63,770 bases of DNA from a bacterium (GCA_025774845.1 JALGZP010000032.1:17283-81052), one strand, 5' to 3'. Counted from the stretch's first letter, positions 33,191 through 42,522 are shown. The notes: a model not told the origin generated them from the sequence alone. Numbers and translations are program-made.

Positions 33191-35206
33191 TTAGTTTATG
33201 AGGACGATCTTGGCGGAGTGCTCACCCGCACCGGTCTTGACGACCGCGAAATAGACGCCGCTGGGCAGGTCCCTGCCCTCTCGATCCAGGGCATTCCAAT
33301 CGATCGACTTCTCACCCGGGGCGGAGACCATCCGGCTCACCTCGCGGCCGGCGACATCGTAGAATGTCACGAGTTTTGATCCGCACGCAGCCTCGCTGCC
33401 GAAAACGATCCTGGCCTGTCCGCGTGCGGGGTTGGGAAGTATCCACGCTACAATACCGGGCCCTGAGGCCGGCGTGCCAATCCCGGACCGCGGTACGATA
33501 TCATCCAGAGACCGAGGGGCAATCCGGTAACCGGACCAGTAGGGGAATGAGGTATCATACTGGGTAATCACGCCAACAACGTCTATGCCATCCGTCGGCT
33601 CGGGTGAACCGTCGATATTCGTTTCCTTGTCGATAAAGAGCGTGCAGTCACCGCTGCCGTCGTCCATCGTAAGGGTGCCGTCTAAACCCTCTGCCGGCCA
33701 GGTGCCACCCGTGAGGCTGCACCCTTCGACCGTGACAAACAGACCTTCATAGATCTCACCATTAGCCTCGATGTCCCCCGTTGTAATCAACAGCGGAGCA
33801 GGTACAGGAAGACCCGTCGCCTCAACGGTTATGGCCGGGTTCGCGACCCTGGTCAGTCCCCTGCTCTGGTCGACAGTGCCGGTGACCGTGACGCTGTCTC
33901 CGACTGAGAGGAACGGGGTGCTGGAATTACGTTTGACCACGTTGACCCCGCCCGTCGCATCCTGAACAAAGACATCGTTATCAACCGTCGAGAAAGTACC
34001 CGTAGCCACGGTGACGAGCCCCTTGATCGTTACATCATCATAGAGACGCACGGGCTCGCCGTTGGCGTCGTCGGCATTGACCGAACTGATCGGATCCCAG
34101 TTCTCGGAGGTACTTATGACCCAGATCGGGCTCGACCACATGTAGTCACCGTCGACCTGCTGGGCACGGACGAAGTAATAACTCTCACCCAGGGGGGGAT
34201 CGTCCTCGGGATGCCATTCGTAGTAGTTGGCACCGGGGCTGGCAAAGTCAATCGAGCTGCCGTTTCTGAAGAGCTCAAGCGTTATAAAGTTGGTCTCGGC
34301 CCAGACGGTTATGTCGAAGTGGATCGTGTCGGCCGCCGACTCGAACACGTCTCCCATCCAGTGCCCCTCACATTGGAAGAGGACAGCCATTCTGTCAGTC
34401 TTGGGGTTTACCTCAACACCGAAAGTCCGCCGGTCCTTAAGAGAGACCAGTATGGCTTCCTTGGTCAACGTGTCCGCCAGCACACCGGTAAGATAAATGT
34501 CATCTCCGCTATTGGGATTGGGCTGATCACCCCACATGCCGTTGTGATTGTCCTGGTTGGCGGTAACTCCCACATGCCAGCCCATCGATAGAACCTGAAG
34601 ATACTCGGATTCGTAATTGTCCCCCCGCTGACCGTTCCTTATCTCGGTATGTGACATCGCGGAGTCCCCGCTAACCGAGTAGGCGAAGTGATGGAACTGG
34701 GCGTCGGGTTCGGTGCCACCGGAGTAATAGGGATGATTGAATACCGCGAAGAGCGGATTGCCGTTTATACCGTCGTTGTGACCTACCAGCCACGAATAGG
34801 TACCTGCCAGGTTGTATCTGTAGTTATCGCCTCCGCCATCGTACTGAGGGATCAAGACGGTCGATTCGTAGAAATTCATGTGTCCGAAAGCACCCGAACG
34901 CGAGGAGCTCAAACTCCCGTGTTCCTGCGCGGACAGGGCGACAAAGACACCGTCCTGGGTATAGGATGAAGCAAAAGACCTGAGGTTTGACCACTCGGAG
35001 GTGCTGAGCCAGTGGGTATGATCGGTCAGGGCCTGAATATCGACGAGGGCGCTGTCCCTCGCGTACGAGTAGGCTTGAGGGGGCGTACCTATCCCATCGG
35101 AGTAACTGCAGTGGGCGTGAAGGTTGCCGTAATAGACGTTGTAGCCCCAGCCCGCTGTCCACATAAGCATCACAGCCACAAAGACCAATCCGGCAGGTTT
35201 GTTCAC
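33191..35206 (-). CDS. Secreted PHP-domain protein with OB-fold module and FlgD-like C-terminal domain
   Basis: A 671-residue exported protein. Residues about 20-290 form a PHP-type metal-hydrolase domain of the CehA kind (YYGNLHAHCSYSDG, QALTDHTHWL, VFNHPYY, VTANQDNH), with the His/Asp ligands in place. Residues about 290-370 are an Ig-like segment. Residues about 385-560 are an OB-fold module (TIKGLVTVATGTF, VFVQDATGGVNVV, DSVTVTGTVDQS) as found beside secreted nucleases. The last 75 residues are a FlgD-like tail (ILPNPARGQARIVF, FYDVAGREVS, PSGVYFAVVK, KIVLIN). I start at GTG 35206 because GAGGTG lies 6 nt upstream. A phosphoesterase role is likely. Confidence 0.8.
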   Translation of the reverse strand: MNKPAGLVFVAVMLMWTAGWGYNVYYGNLHAHCSYSDGIGTPPQAYSYARDSALVDIQALTDHTHWLSTSEWSNLRSFASSYTQDGVFVALSAQEHGSLSSSRSGAFGHMNFYESTVLIPQYDGGGDNYRYNLAGTYSWLVGHNDGINGNPLFAVFNHPYYSGGTEPDAQFHHFAYSVSGDSAMSHTEIRNGQRGDNYESEYLQVLSMGWHVGVTANQDNHNGMWGDQPNPNSGDDIYLTGVLADTLTKEAILVSLKDRRTFGVEVNPKTDRMAVLFQCEGHWMGDVFESAADTIHFDITVWAETNFITLELFRNGSSIDFASPGANYYEWHPEDDPPLGESYYFVRAQQVDGDYMWSSPIWVISTSENWDPISSVNADDANGEPVRLYDDVTIKGLVTVATGTFSTVDNDVFVQDATGGVNVVKRNSSTPFLSVGDSVTVTGTVDQSRGLTRVANPAITVEATGLPVPAPLLITTGDIEANGEIYEGLFVTVEGCSLTGGTWPAEGLDGTLTMDDGSGDCTLFIDKETNIDGSPEPTDGIDVVGVITQYDTSFPYWSGYRIAPRSLDDIVPRSGIGTPASGPGIVAWILPNPARGQARIVFGSEAACGSKLVTFYDVAGREVSRMVSAPGEKSIDWNALDREGRDLPSGVYFAVVKTGAGEHSAKIVLIN

Positions 35207-35236
35207 GGCCCTCACCTCGTGTTATTCGTCCTCTCT

Positions 35237-35265
35237 ATTATACCTCAAATTACGCCTGGATTCAA
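35237..35265 (-). promoter_or_regulatory. Promoter of the PHP-domain protein gene
   Basis: TTGAAT (35265-35260), 17-bp spacer and TATAAT (35242-35237) on the minus strand, giving a short leader of about 25 nt. Confidence 0.7.
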
Positions 35266-35332
35266 TCCTCACCGGCGCGCACACGCACCAGTAATTTTGA
35301 TTCATGAGGCATATAAAGGATCCAAATAGCGA

Positions 35333-35364
35333 GAGCCCCGTCCCGGGAAACGAGACGGGGCCTC
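35333..35364. terminator. GC-rich hairpin downstream of the gene at 35404
   Basis: GAGCCCCGTC pairs with GACGGGGCCTC around an 11-nt loop (one bulged base). On the minus strand it lies about 40 nt after the stop of the secreted-protein gene at 35404 and ahead of the next promoter. No U-run follows in that direction. Confidence 0.5.
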
Positions 35365-35403
35365 AAAAACTCTTACAGCGCTATGCTTCTCCTACGAGAA
35401 ACT

Positions 35404-36111
35404 CTAGCGATACAGCGCCTTGATGCTACCCCAGCTGTTGTTCTCCGTTGCCGACGGAGCCCAGTCCGGGAAGGTAACTGTGGCATAATCCGGTACATGG
35501 ACTTCAATAAGGTCAAAGAAGAAGTCCGTGACGCACGTATCACAGGTCGAAGGCGAACTATACATACGCGCCTGGATCACGAGCGAGCCGACTGCCGGAT
35601 CGCCTGCCGCATTCCACTCCCAGCTAGCGCTCATCTGATGCCACGGGCCACTGTCGCTGTAGCCGCTGTTAAAAAAGCCACTACCGGCTGAGCTTACGTA
35701 GTTTCCGGGACACTCGACGCAAGTAAAGGCATCCTGATTGCCACCCCAGAGCCTGCCCGAAGGTGACACACCGGGTGTAATGTCAAAGCAGAGGAGCTCT
35801 GCGTGAACGGTGTCACCATAGGCCAGGCCTGTAACACACGCAACGTACGCCTGAGGCGTGCTGCTATGCGGTGCTTCCTGCGTATGCAGGTATTGGACAC
35901 CGTGGCCCGCGCCGGGACAGTTATAAGGATTCCCGGGAGGACCATTGTTACCGACCTGCGGTCCTGACACGTTCGCCTCTACCGACACGTTCCCGTAGGT
36001 ACCCAGAGTCGTTCCCACACCGTCTTCCCAGCTGTAGGTGTGCGTTGTTACCGCATACGCTGCAGGTACTATAAGACAGACTGCAAATGCTACCAAGAGC
36101 AACTTCTTCAT
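35404..36111 (-). CDS. Secreted beta-sandwich protein ending in the SWGxIKxLYR tail
   Basis: A 235-residue exported protein with a signal peptide (KKLLLVAFAVCLIVPAAYA) from ATG 36111, which has AAGGAGG upstream. The mature part resembles a jelly-roll/carbohydrate-binding fold (YSWEDGVGTTLGTYG, WHQMSASWEWNAAG, FFFDLIEVHVPD) and has two Cys-rich loops (NPYNCPGAGHG, CVECPGNY, STCDTCVTDF) that may form disulfides. It closes SWGSIKALYR, the same tail as the protein at 24314 though codons differ at nearly every synonymous position. Function unknown. Confidence 0.68.
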   Translation of the reverse strand: MKKLLLVAFAVCLIVPAAYAVTTHTYSWEDGVGTTLGTYGNVSVEANVSGPQVGNNGPPGNPYNCPGAGHGVQYLHTQEAPHSSTPQAYVACVTGLAYGDTVHAELLCFDITPGVSPSGRLWGGNQDAFTCVECPGNYVSSAGSGFFNSGYSDSGPWHQMSASWEWNAAGDPAVGSLVIQARMYSSPSTCDTCVTDFFFDLIEVHVPDYATVTFPDWAPSATENNSWGSIKALYR

Positions 36112-36221
36112 TTCCTCACTACCTCCTTCCGAAGTTCTCGCTACCACCACGTGGTAGCGCCACCTCCCATACCCCGTTTTCAACTTTGCCCTGCCCTCAA
36201 TCACCCCCTTCTTTGGTTAGT

Positions 36222-39200
36222 TTACCTCGAAACAACCACCTTGTTCACTAGAGACCCTCGAGTAGTCTCCAGCATCACGAAATAAATCCCTGAACTCACC
36301 CTGCTGCCGCGCCTGTTGGTGCCGTCCCAATCGAGCTTGTGGCCACCGGCTTCCATGTGCTTTTCCGAACTCACCCTGCTGCCGCGCCTGTTGGTGCCGT
36401 CCCAATCGAGCTTGTGGCCACCGGCTTCCATGTGCTTTTCCGCCAGGGTATCAACAAGCTCGCCCTTGACGTTGTAAATCTTAAGCGCAACACGTCCCGC
36501 CGTGGGAAGCGCAAACTTAACAATCCCGCCGTTCATCATGGGATTGGGCTTAACCAGCATCGAGAGCTTCTGAGGTGTAACCGGTCTGTCATCAGCTCCC
36601 GCCCTGCCTGCAGCACAGATATCATCGACGTTCCTGGGCTCGATCATGTGCTTGGCGTAAGCAAACATCATCACACCGCGCACAAAGAGCACGCTCTCAC
36701 TCAGGGTGGGATCATAGTCGTACCCGGAGTTGTCACTGACTGTGCATGACGTGTCGGGCACGGTGTTACTGAGTTCCCACTCGCCGAAGGAGTTCTTCTC
36801 GGCGGTGACCGTACCGTTATCGACCTGAACCAGCACGCCTTCATATACCTCGTTGCTGTCGATCATGCCTGAGGTTACCGCGTACGGCGCCGGCACTGTG
36901 TTACCGGTTGAATGAACCGTTATGGCCTCGGGGAAGAACATGGCTATCTCGGTTTCCCTGTAATACTCCCAAACATCCCCGGAAACCGTAACACTGTCGC
37001 CTCGCTCGAGTGTCAGGCCGGCGGTTCTTTCGTATACCTTTATGCCGTCGAACTCAGGCTTGTCGGCCCCACCATAGGAGTTCTGGATGAAGAAGTAATA
37101 CGGATTGAGCTCACCAGGCGCGGCGGTCACAATACCCGAGACATTGACCGGCTCACCGGCATAGGTGGAACTGTCGGCAGGCGGTGTGACGCTCTGGACC
37201 TGGTAGATCGTATTCATACCGACGCGTAGATCATACGATCCGCCAGCCGGTTTGCGGGCGCTGAATCCCTCCACATTCCAGGCTTCCATGTAATAATCCA
37301 CGACTGTTTGGTCAATCGCGTACGGTCCTATGTTCGCGGTATAGACACTGTCGGGCGACGTCATGGCCGTGCTGTCCCAGGTAGCGCCGTTGTCAGTGCT
37401 GTGGAAGAGCTTGACCGAGACGATCGCGGAGTCGCTCAGGACCGTACCGCTTACGGTTATGACATCGGTCGTAGTGGGTGCATGCGGCGTGTACCTGACG
37501 GTGTAGATCCTGATCGGGCCCTCGATATCTTCGTCGAACCTGGGCTCAAGTTTATAGTCACTGAACGAGAAATAGCCGATACCCTGGATCGACTTCAACG
37601 AGTCTGCGTCCTGCGGAATGTAGCCGTAAGAGGCGGCATCATCGACTCTACACGAGCCTGATCCGTCGTTTATCTCCCACTCGCCGTTCCCGAGGCTGTC
37701 TTCCGTGACGATCGCACCATCGATTTTCACGAGGACGCCTTCATAGCGCTCGGCGGTCAGAGAAGCCGTGTTGAGATCACCGGTATCAATCACAAAGGGA
37801 GCGGGCAATTCGGCCCCGCTCTTATGCTCCTGGTAGCAGTCACCGAACATGTAAAGCTCAGTCACGTTGTAGTACTCACTAATGAAACCGGAGAGTGTTA
37901 CGCTGTCGCCCAGCTCCGCTGGAACCGTAGAGGTGGGATCAAAGACCAGGATACCCGACCACGGTCCACCATTGGGATCCGCGACTACGAAAATATTATC
38001 GGTCAGGGGAAAACCGAAAGTGCCGCGACCGGCGGTCACGACACCGGTTATGTTCTTGGCCTGGCCCATAACATAAGAGGTATCCTCACCTCCCCCCACC
38101 TGCTGGATACTGCCTATCGCCGTGATCCCGACCGAGTAACCGTAGTCATTGCCCGGAGCATCATCCGGTACATAGCCGGTGGCCATTAAGTTATCGGTGA
38201 TCCGGACGTAGAACCGGGTCTGGTACTCATTGGGCTGTGCCGCAAGGGTGACTTCCCACTGGCCTGGTTCACCTATGACCGGCGTCATAGCGACGCTGTC
38301 AAACGGGGTCGGCAGGAAGTCGTACGGAACCCGTACACTGTAAAAGCACTTGACCGCAAGAACTGCGCCGTCGTCCTCGGCGTAGACCGTGATCCGGACC
38401 GGGTCTGTATTCGATGGCACACACGGGCTGTATTCAAGACTGTAGCCGGACGGCGGCAGGTTCGACACATTCAGGGCACCCGGCGTAGGAGCCTGCTCTT
38501 CAAAATCCGCCGAGGAGTCATCGGTGTCGGTCCCGACCGGTTTCCGTCCAAGACTCACGTTTTCATCAGGATACCTTGGATATGCATCGTTGACGCCATT
38601 GACACCCGCACACTTATCTGTCAAACAGCTTGAGGCGCGGTATTCGACCGCGTCGATCAGGTTGCTTCTCGTGGGTTCGTCATAGAGCCACAGTGCCTCA
38701 TAGCCTGTGAAGCTGCCGGGACACTTGAATCCATAGTCACTCGTACCCGGAAACATCCTTATCTGATCATCGTAAGTATCCGGATTCTGAACAATAGTAT
38801 TGGGCACGGCTGGATCATCGTGTTCCCACGTGCCGCCACCTCCATATCCTGACAGGTCATTGTCGTACATCTCAACGTGTGGCGGGAACCCGAAGTGCTC
38901 CTGAAAACCGATATCATCGCCGGGCACAATCACATCCTGGGCCACTATGATGTAACCATTGGCCGGAATGGTTATCCCGGCAGGAAACTGGTGGTGATGT
39001 TCACCGCAGGTCTGGTCATACTCAACACCACTCAACACCCAACCAGCCAAATCGATCGGTGCTCCCGTGGTGTTGTATAGCTCTATGAACTCCGCACAGT
39101 CAAAATACTCCGGGGTGCTTACGAAGAGCTCATTGATGACCACATCACCGGCGGTAGCGCCTAACGCAGCCCCGGCTGAGAGACACAGGACGAGCAGAGA

Positions 39201-39233
39201 CAAAAATGCCACTGATGTACTTCTACCGTACAT
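36222..39233 (-). CDS. Large secreted lamin-tail/OB-fold protein with duplicated FlgD-like tail segment
   Basis: A 1003-residue surface protein. After the signal peptide (1-25) comes a lamin-tail domain (about 27-200: VVINELFVSTPEYFDCAEFI, GAPIDLAGWVLSG). Then come an Ig-like domain and two OB-fold modules (VTAGRGTFGFPLTDNIFV, DSVTLSGFISEYYN; later VTAAPGELNPYYFFIQ, DSVTVSGDVWEYY), separated by another Ig-like part. The C-terminus is FlgD-like (VKPNPMMNGGIVKFALP, KIYNVKGELV, GIYFVMLETT, KVVVSR). Within it a 25-residue unit starting EKHMEAGGHKLDWDG occurs twice in tandem because of a perfect 75-bp DNA duplication. Such LTD-plus-OB architecture is known from secreted nucleases, but no nuclease domain is present. 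ATG at 39233 has AAGGAGG. Confidence 0.8.
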   Translation of the reverse strand: MYGRSTSVAFLSLLVLCLSAGAALGATAGDVVINELFVSTPEYFDCAEFIELYNTTGAPIDLAGWVLSGVEYDQTCGEHHHQFPAGITIPANGYIIVAQDVIVPGDDIGFQEHFGFPPHVEMYDNDLSGYGGGGTWEHDDPAVPNTIVQNPDTYDDQIRMFPGTSDYGFKCPGSFTGYEALWLYDEPTRSNLIDAVEYRASSCLTDKCAGVNGVNDAYPRYPDENVSLGRKPVGTDTDDSSADFEEQAPTPGALNVSNLPPSGYSLEYSPCVPSNTDPVRITVYAEDDGAVLAVKCFYSVRVPYDFLPTPFDSVAMTPVIGEPGQWEVTLAAQPNEYQTRFYVRITDNLMATGYVPDDAPGNDYGYSVGITAIGSIQQVGGGEDTSYVMGQAKNITGVVTAGRGTFGFPLTDNIFVVADPNGGPWSGILVFDPTSTVPAELGDSVTLSGFISEYYNVTELYMFGDCYQEHKSGAELPAPFVIDTGDLNTASLTAERYEGVLVKIDGAIVTEDSLGNGEWEINDGSGSCRVDDAASYGYIPQDADSLKSIQGIGYFSFSDYKLEPRFDEDIEGPIRIYTVRYTPHAPTTTDVITVSGTVLSDSAIVSVKLFHSTDNGATWDSTAMTSPDSVYTANIGPYAIDQTVVDYYMEAWNVEGFSARKPAGGSYDLRVGMNTIYQVQSVTPPADSSTYAGEPVNVSGIVTAAPGELNPYYFFIQNSYGGADKPEFDGIKVYERTAGLTLERGDSVTVSGDVWEYYRETEIAMFFPEAITVHSTGNTVPAPYAVTSGMIDSNEVYEGVLVQVDNGTVTAEKNSFGEWELSNTVPDTSCTVSDNSGYDYDPTLSESVLFVRGVMMFAYAKHMIEPRNVDDICAAGRAGADDRPVTPQKLSMLVKPNPMMNGGIVKFALPTAGRVALKIYNVKGELVDTLAEKHMEAGGHKLDWDGTNRRGSRVSSEKHMEAGGHKLDWDGTNRRGSRVSSGIYFVMLETTRGSLVNKVVVSR
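36292..36441. repeat. Perfect 75-bp tandem duplication inside a coding region
   Basis: Units 36292-36366 and 36367-36441 are identical and in frame, encoding two copies of a 25-residue segment of the FlgD-like C-terminal domain. The lack of any difference means it is very recent, under gene conversion, or an assembly artefact. Confidence 0.95.
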
Positions 39234-39292
39234 TACATCCTCCTTATATAGGGGTAGTGAGCCCCAGTGTTTACCTTTTCTAGCTTTGTTAA

Positions 39293-39321
39293 ACTATACC
39301 ATATCTCAGCCTCTGTTTCAA
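39293..39321 (-). promoter_or_regulatory. Promoter of the large lamin-tail protein gene
   Basis: TTGAAA (39321-39316), 17-bp spacer and TATAGT (39298-39293) on the minus strand, about 60 bp before the ATG at 39233. Confidence 0.65.
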
Positions 39322-39355
39322 CCAAAATCCAGGCGGGTTTAGGCCGCACCAAATC

Positions 39356-39374
39356 GGGGTCAGGTCTTGAAATC
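39356..39374 (+). repeat. GGGGTCAGGTCTTGAAATC half-site repeat
   Basis: Nineteen-bp motif matching the copy at 16054-16072 (opposite orientation) with one difference. It lies in the 270-bp gap between the lamin-tail gene promoter and the end of the 5'-nucleotidase gene; the same gap holds a CCTGCAAGT/ACTTGCAGG inverted repeat. The last codons of the nucleotidase gene (39510-39523) also resemble this motif. Confidence 0.6.
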
Positions 39375-39505
39375 ACGCGCTTTCGATCCCTGCAAGTCCT
39401 GCCCAAAATCCGTCACAACTTGCAGGACCGGTACAGAGGTCGTTGGAACAGTGAGGTTTCACGAAATGGTCAGTCTGAGCGTACAGAGGCGACTTCGGCT
39501 ACTAC

Positions 39506-41185
39506 CTAGTGGGTCAGGTCTTCGACCGGTATATACCTCGGCAGAACATCGTTCAGTTCAGGTGACATGGGACACTCATCATCCCTGACGAACCTCCCCT
39601 CTATGCCGGGAGCAAGCGGGGAATGACGCCTTATATACTCGATCACGGCCTCTTTGACCTGGATATCGGTACGGTGGATGTACTGGGGCTCTATCTCGGT
39701 CAAGATCTGAAGCCCTATGTTGCCGGCCGCGATGAAGTCGGTCGTCACCACGCGGTAAATCCGGTCGGGATCCCAGCACTCCTCTCCGACATTGAGCAAC
39801 ACGATCCGGTCGAAGTCAGGGCGCGTTCTACTGTAAGCCGATTCCACCCCGGATACGTATGCGCCCTGTCTCATACCCTTCACCCGCCACTCAAGCACAT
39901 GTTTAAGATACGACCCGGTCATATCGAAATAGACAAGTGTGTTCTCAAAAGGCACTGCCCGGAAGACATCCCGGGGAGTAATCACACCCATCGCCAGGTT
40001 GGATCTTATGCCACCCAGGTTGGTGAAAGCCACATCGGCATCGACCGCTTCCCTCATGGCATCGGTCACCATGTTGCCCAACTGGGACTCACCAACACCA
40101 ACCCTTGTGATATCTATGAGTGCCCGGCCTATCGGCTCGTCCATACCGACTTCAGCTGTATCAACCCATTCTTCGATAAACTCAGCCATCTCAGCATCCG
40201 GCCAGTACTCATCCTCAAAGAGGCTGACGATCGAACCACCGGCCTCCGCCAGGCTATGTCCGACGATCTTCTTGGTCTCAGGGTCCACGAAGATCTCGTA
40301 CACCCCGACCCCGGTGCCTCTGCCGTATGTCTGGAGGCAGATCGTGTGGTTCAGCGGATCTTCCCAGCCCTGTTCATAGCCCACATGTATGTGGCCGCCG
40401 ACCAGGAGGTCGATACCGGGAACATGATGAACAAGTTCCATGGCGTTCATTCCATACCTGATCCTCTGCTCCACACCTGTCTCAATCATTTCCTTGTAGG
40501 CCGAACGTACATCGTAAGGAATCCCGAGATGAGCGATTACGAATATCAGATCGACCTGGTCCCTTAGCTCGGCGACGTACTTCTCGGTGATCGGTTTGAT
40601 CTCACTGAAGTCCACGCGGCTCACTGTCTCGGGGAGTGAGTAATACTCGGTCTCCTCAGTAATAAGACCGATGATGCCGATCTTCACTCCAGCGATTTCC
40701 TTTATTACATAGGGTGTGGCCGGCGGCGGAAGAGTCCCGGTCTCCTTGTCAACCAGATTGGCTGCTACAACCGGGAACTTGGCCAGCTCGAGGAGCTTAA
40801 AGGCATTGTCGAGCCCTGCGTCGAACTCATGGTTGCCCGGAGCCCAGGCATCGTAACCCATCCGGTTCATGAACTCGATCACGATCTCGCCACCCTTGTA
40901 GTTACCCACGGGTGACCCCTGCCAGATATCACCGGTGTCGAAAAGGAGGAAGCCGTTCCCCTCCTCCTCAGCTTTCGCTCGCAGAGTCTTAACAAGTGTC
41001 GCCAATGATGCCCCACCACCCAGGAGCGGCGGGAACTCCTCGTCCATAAAGGTCGCTCCCGACCTGTCGATGCCACCGTGGACGTCATTGGTGTGCATAA
41101 TCGTTATGCTTATGGGTTCAGCCCCGTGGACTACCGAAGCCAGACCGATAATAACGCACAGAACCTGGATCAGTACGTATCGCAT
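39506..41185 (-). CDS. Secreted 5'-nucleotidase/2',3'-cyclic phosphodiesterase family protein
   Basis: A 559-residue UshA/CpdB-type enzyme. Signal peptide 1-22, then the metal domain: HTNDVHGGID (about 31-40), FDTGDIWQGSP, APGNHEFDAGL (about 115-125), VIAHLGI and VGGHIHVGY. The C-terminal substrate domain (about 330-520) has QLGNMVTDAMRE, FTNLGGIRSNL and the FENTLVYFDMTG stretch that lines the nucleotide pocket. It removes phosphate from nucleotides outside the cytoplasm, freeing nucleosides for uptake. It is the last gene of a ten-gene leftward run, 13 nt after the preceding barrel gene. ATG has GAGGTAGG upstream. Confidence 0.93.
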   Translation of the reverse strand: MRYVLIQVLCVIIGLASVVHGAEPISITIMHTNDVHGGIDRSGATFMDEEFPPLLGGGASLATLVKTLRAKAEEEGNGFLLFDTGDIWQGSPVGNYKGGEIVIEFMNRMGYDAWAPGNHEFDAGLDNAFKLLELAKFPVVAANLVDKETGTLPPPATPYVIKEIAGVKIGIIGLITEETEYYSLPETVSRVDFSEIKPITEKYVAELRDQVDLIFVIAHLGIPYDVRSAYKEMIETGVEQRIRYGMNAMELVHHVPGIDLLVGGHIHVGYEQGWEDPLNHTICLQTYGRGTGVGVYEIFVDPETKKIVGHSLAEAGGSIVSLFEDEYWPDAEMAEFIEEWVDTAEVGMDEPIGRALIDITRVGVGESQLGNMVTDAMREAVDADVAFTNLGGIRSNLAMGVITPRDVFRAVPFENTLVYFDMTGSYLKHVLEWRVKGMRQGAYVSGVESAYSRTRPDFDRIVLLNVGEECWDPDRIYRVVTTDFIAAGNIGLQILTEIEPQYIHRTDIQVKEAVIEYIRRHSPLAPGIEGRFVRDDECPMSPELNDVLPRYIPVEDLTH

Positions 41186-41198
41186 TTACCTACCTCGT

Positions 41199-42506
41199 TC
41201 AGAGCCCCCTCATGATCGATATCATGCCGCTGAAGGTCGTCTCTTCAACAAGATCCGTGAGGTCGCGCGACTCTGCACAGAAGAGGCTGTCATCAAAGAG
41301 GTCGAATTGTCTGTATTCTCTCCACCCAACCCTGACAGATGCCTCTATCCCTAATCCGTATGTCGCGAAACCGCTTCCGATCGTAAAGGCCGTCTCACTG
41401 ATCTCGTCGTCTGTGGGGCAACCCTTGTAAATGAAGCCGAAACGTAACGGCCGCTGATTGTAAAACACATGCTCTACCCCGATGTGCCACTCGTAGATGT
41501 CCTCCAAACCGGCGTCAACAAGGGCATCATTACCGGCATCACTCCAGGTGGTGTACTTGACATCGGCTTCGACCACCGTCATCAGTTCGTTTCTCGGCCG
41601 GAAAGTAACACCCAGCGCGTAGGAAGCCGGATACTTGACCTTGAACTCACCGCCATCATCGGTAACCCTGGGCAGGAACTCAAGCAACCCTCCGACAGAA
41701 CTTGTACTGTAGTCACCCGTAAGTTCACAAGCGGTCACCACTGATGCACCCATCTCCAGTCTCTTGTTGAACTCGTAGGTCCCCCCCACTCTCACCCTTA
41801 TCCCATCTACATTGGATGATGTAAAGGTATCAGAGGTTTCCGTCATCGGCTCATCCCAGCATTGCACCTTGCTTGTGTCCACACCCGAGAGCCGGCCCTT
41901 AAGTTCGAAGTCACCGAAGAGGTAGTCGATACCGGCACCGAGCGAGAACCCGTCTCCTACGGAGGTACCCACCCCGAAAGCCAGTGCGCTTATGCTGCCG
42001 CTGCTTTCGACAAAACCCTCTGCGATTACCTTATCGGTCGGGACCGATGCTGTATTCCTGTCCCGTATCTCCTCGTAGAAATCGTAGGTGAAGTCGTAGA
42101 CAGGTGCGTATGCACATCCGAACGAGATCCCGAGGCCCTGTGGAACAACCCCCGAACACACGCCGATCGCACCACGGTGGTAGAGATTGGAGTTTCTCGA
42201 GTAGGTTGTGTAACCTAATAGAGCATCAAAGCTGTCATGCGCCGGGAAGGACCAGTCCTCCTCGATCGAGTAGAAGCGGTAGGTACCGGCAACCTGGGGG
42301 CGTTCGAGCTTACTCAGCAAAGCAGGGTTCTGAAGCACCGCAAACGGCGTCTCCTCAGAGAGGAGTGCGACCTCTCCCATACCGGCACATCTGCCCGATC
42401 CCGGAAAGGTCTCCGAACCGAGACCGAGGTCGAGAAAGGTGTAACCCCAGGAACAAGTCGCCAGGGCAAGAATCAGCAGCACACCTCCTGTTCCACCTCT
42501 CCTCAT
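41199..42506 (-). CDS. PorV/FadL-like outer-membrane barrel protein
   Basis: A 435-residue exported barrel. After the signal peptide (about 1-21) comes the hallmark N-terminal plug-like segment GSGRCAGMGEVALLSEETPFAVLQNPALLSKL, the (AR/RCA)GMG...NPA pattern shared by PorV/PorQ and UPF0164/FadL-related proteins. The rest is amphipathic strands (GAIGVCSGVVPQGLGISFG, DGIRVRVGGTYEFNKRLEMG, WHIGVEHVFYNQRPLRFGF). Such proteins shuttle type IX secretion substrates or hydrophobic ligands. It is within a dense run between the HhH barrel gene and the 5'-nucleotidase. Confidence 0.8.
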   Translation of the reverse strand: MRRGGTGGVLLILALATCSWGYTFLDLGLGSETFPGSGRCAGMGEVALLSEETPFAVLQNPALLSKLERPQVAGTYRFYSIEEDWSFPAHDSFDALLGYTTYSRNSNLYHRGAIGVCSGVVPQGLGISFGCAYAPVYDFTYDFYEEIRDRNTASVPTDKVIAEGFVESSGSISALAFGVGTSVGDGFSLGAGIDYLFGDFELKGRLSGVDTSKVQCWDEPMTETSDTFTSSNVDGIRVRVGGTYEFNKRLEMGASVVTACELTGDYSTSSVGGLLEFLPRVTDDGGEFKVKYPASYALGVTFRPRNELMTVVEADVKYTTWSDAGNDALVDAGLEDIYEWHIGVEHVFYNQRPLRFGFIYKGCPTDDEISETAFTIGSGFATYGLGIEASVRVGWREYRQFDLFDDSLFCAESRDLTDLVEETTFSGMISIMRGL

Positions 42507-42522
42507 AGCGCAATACCCCCTT

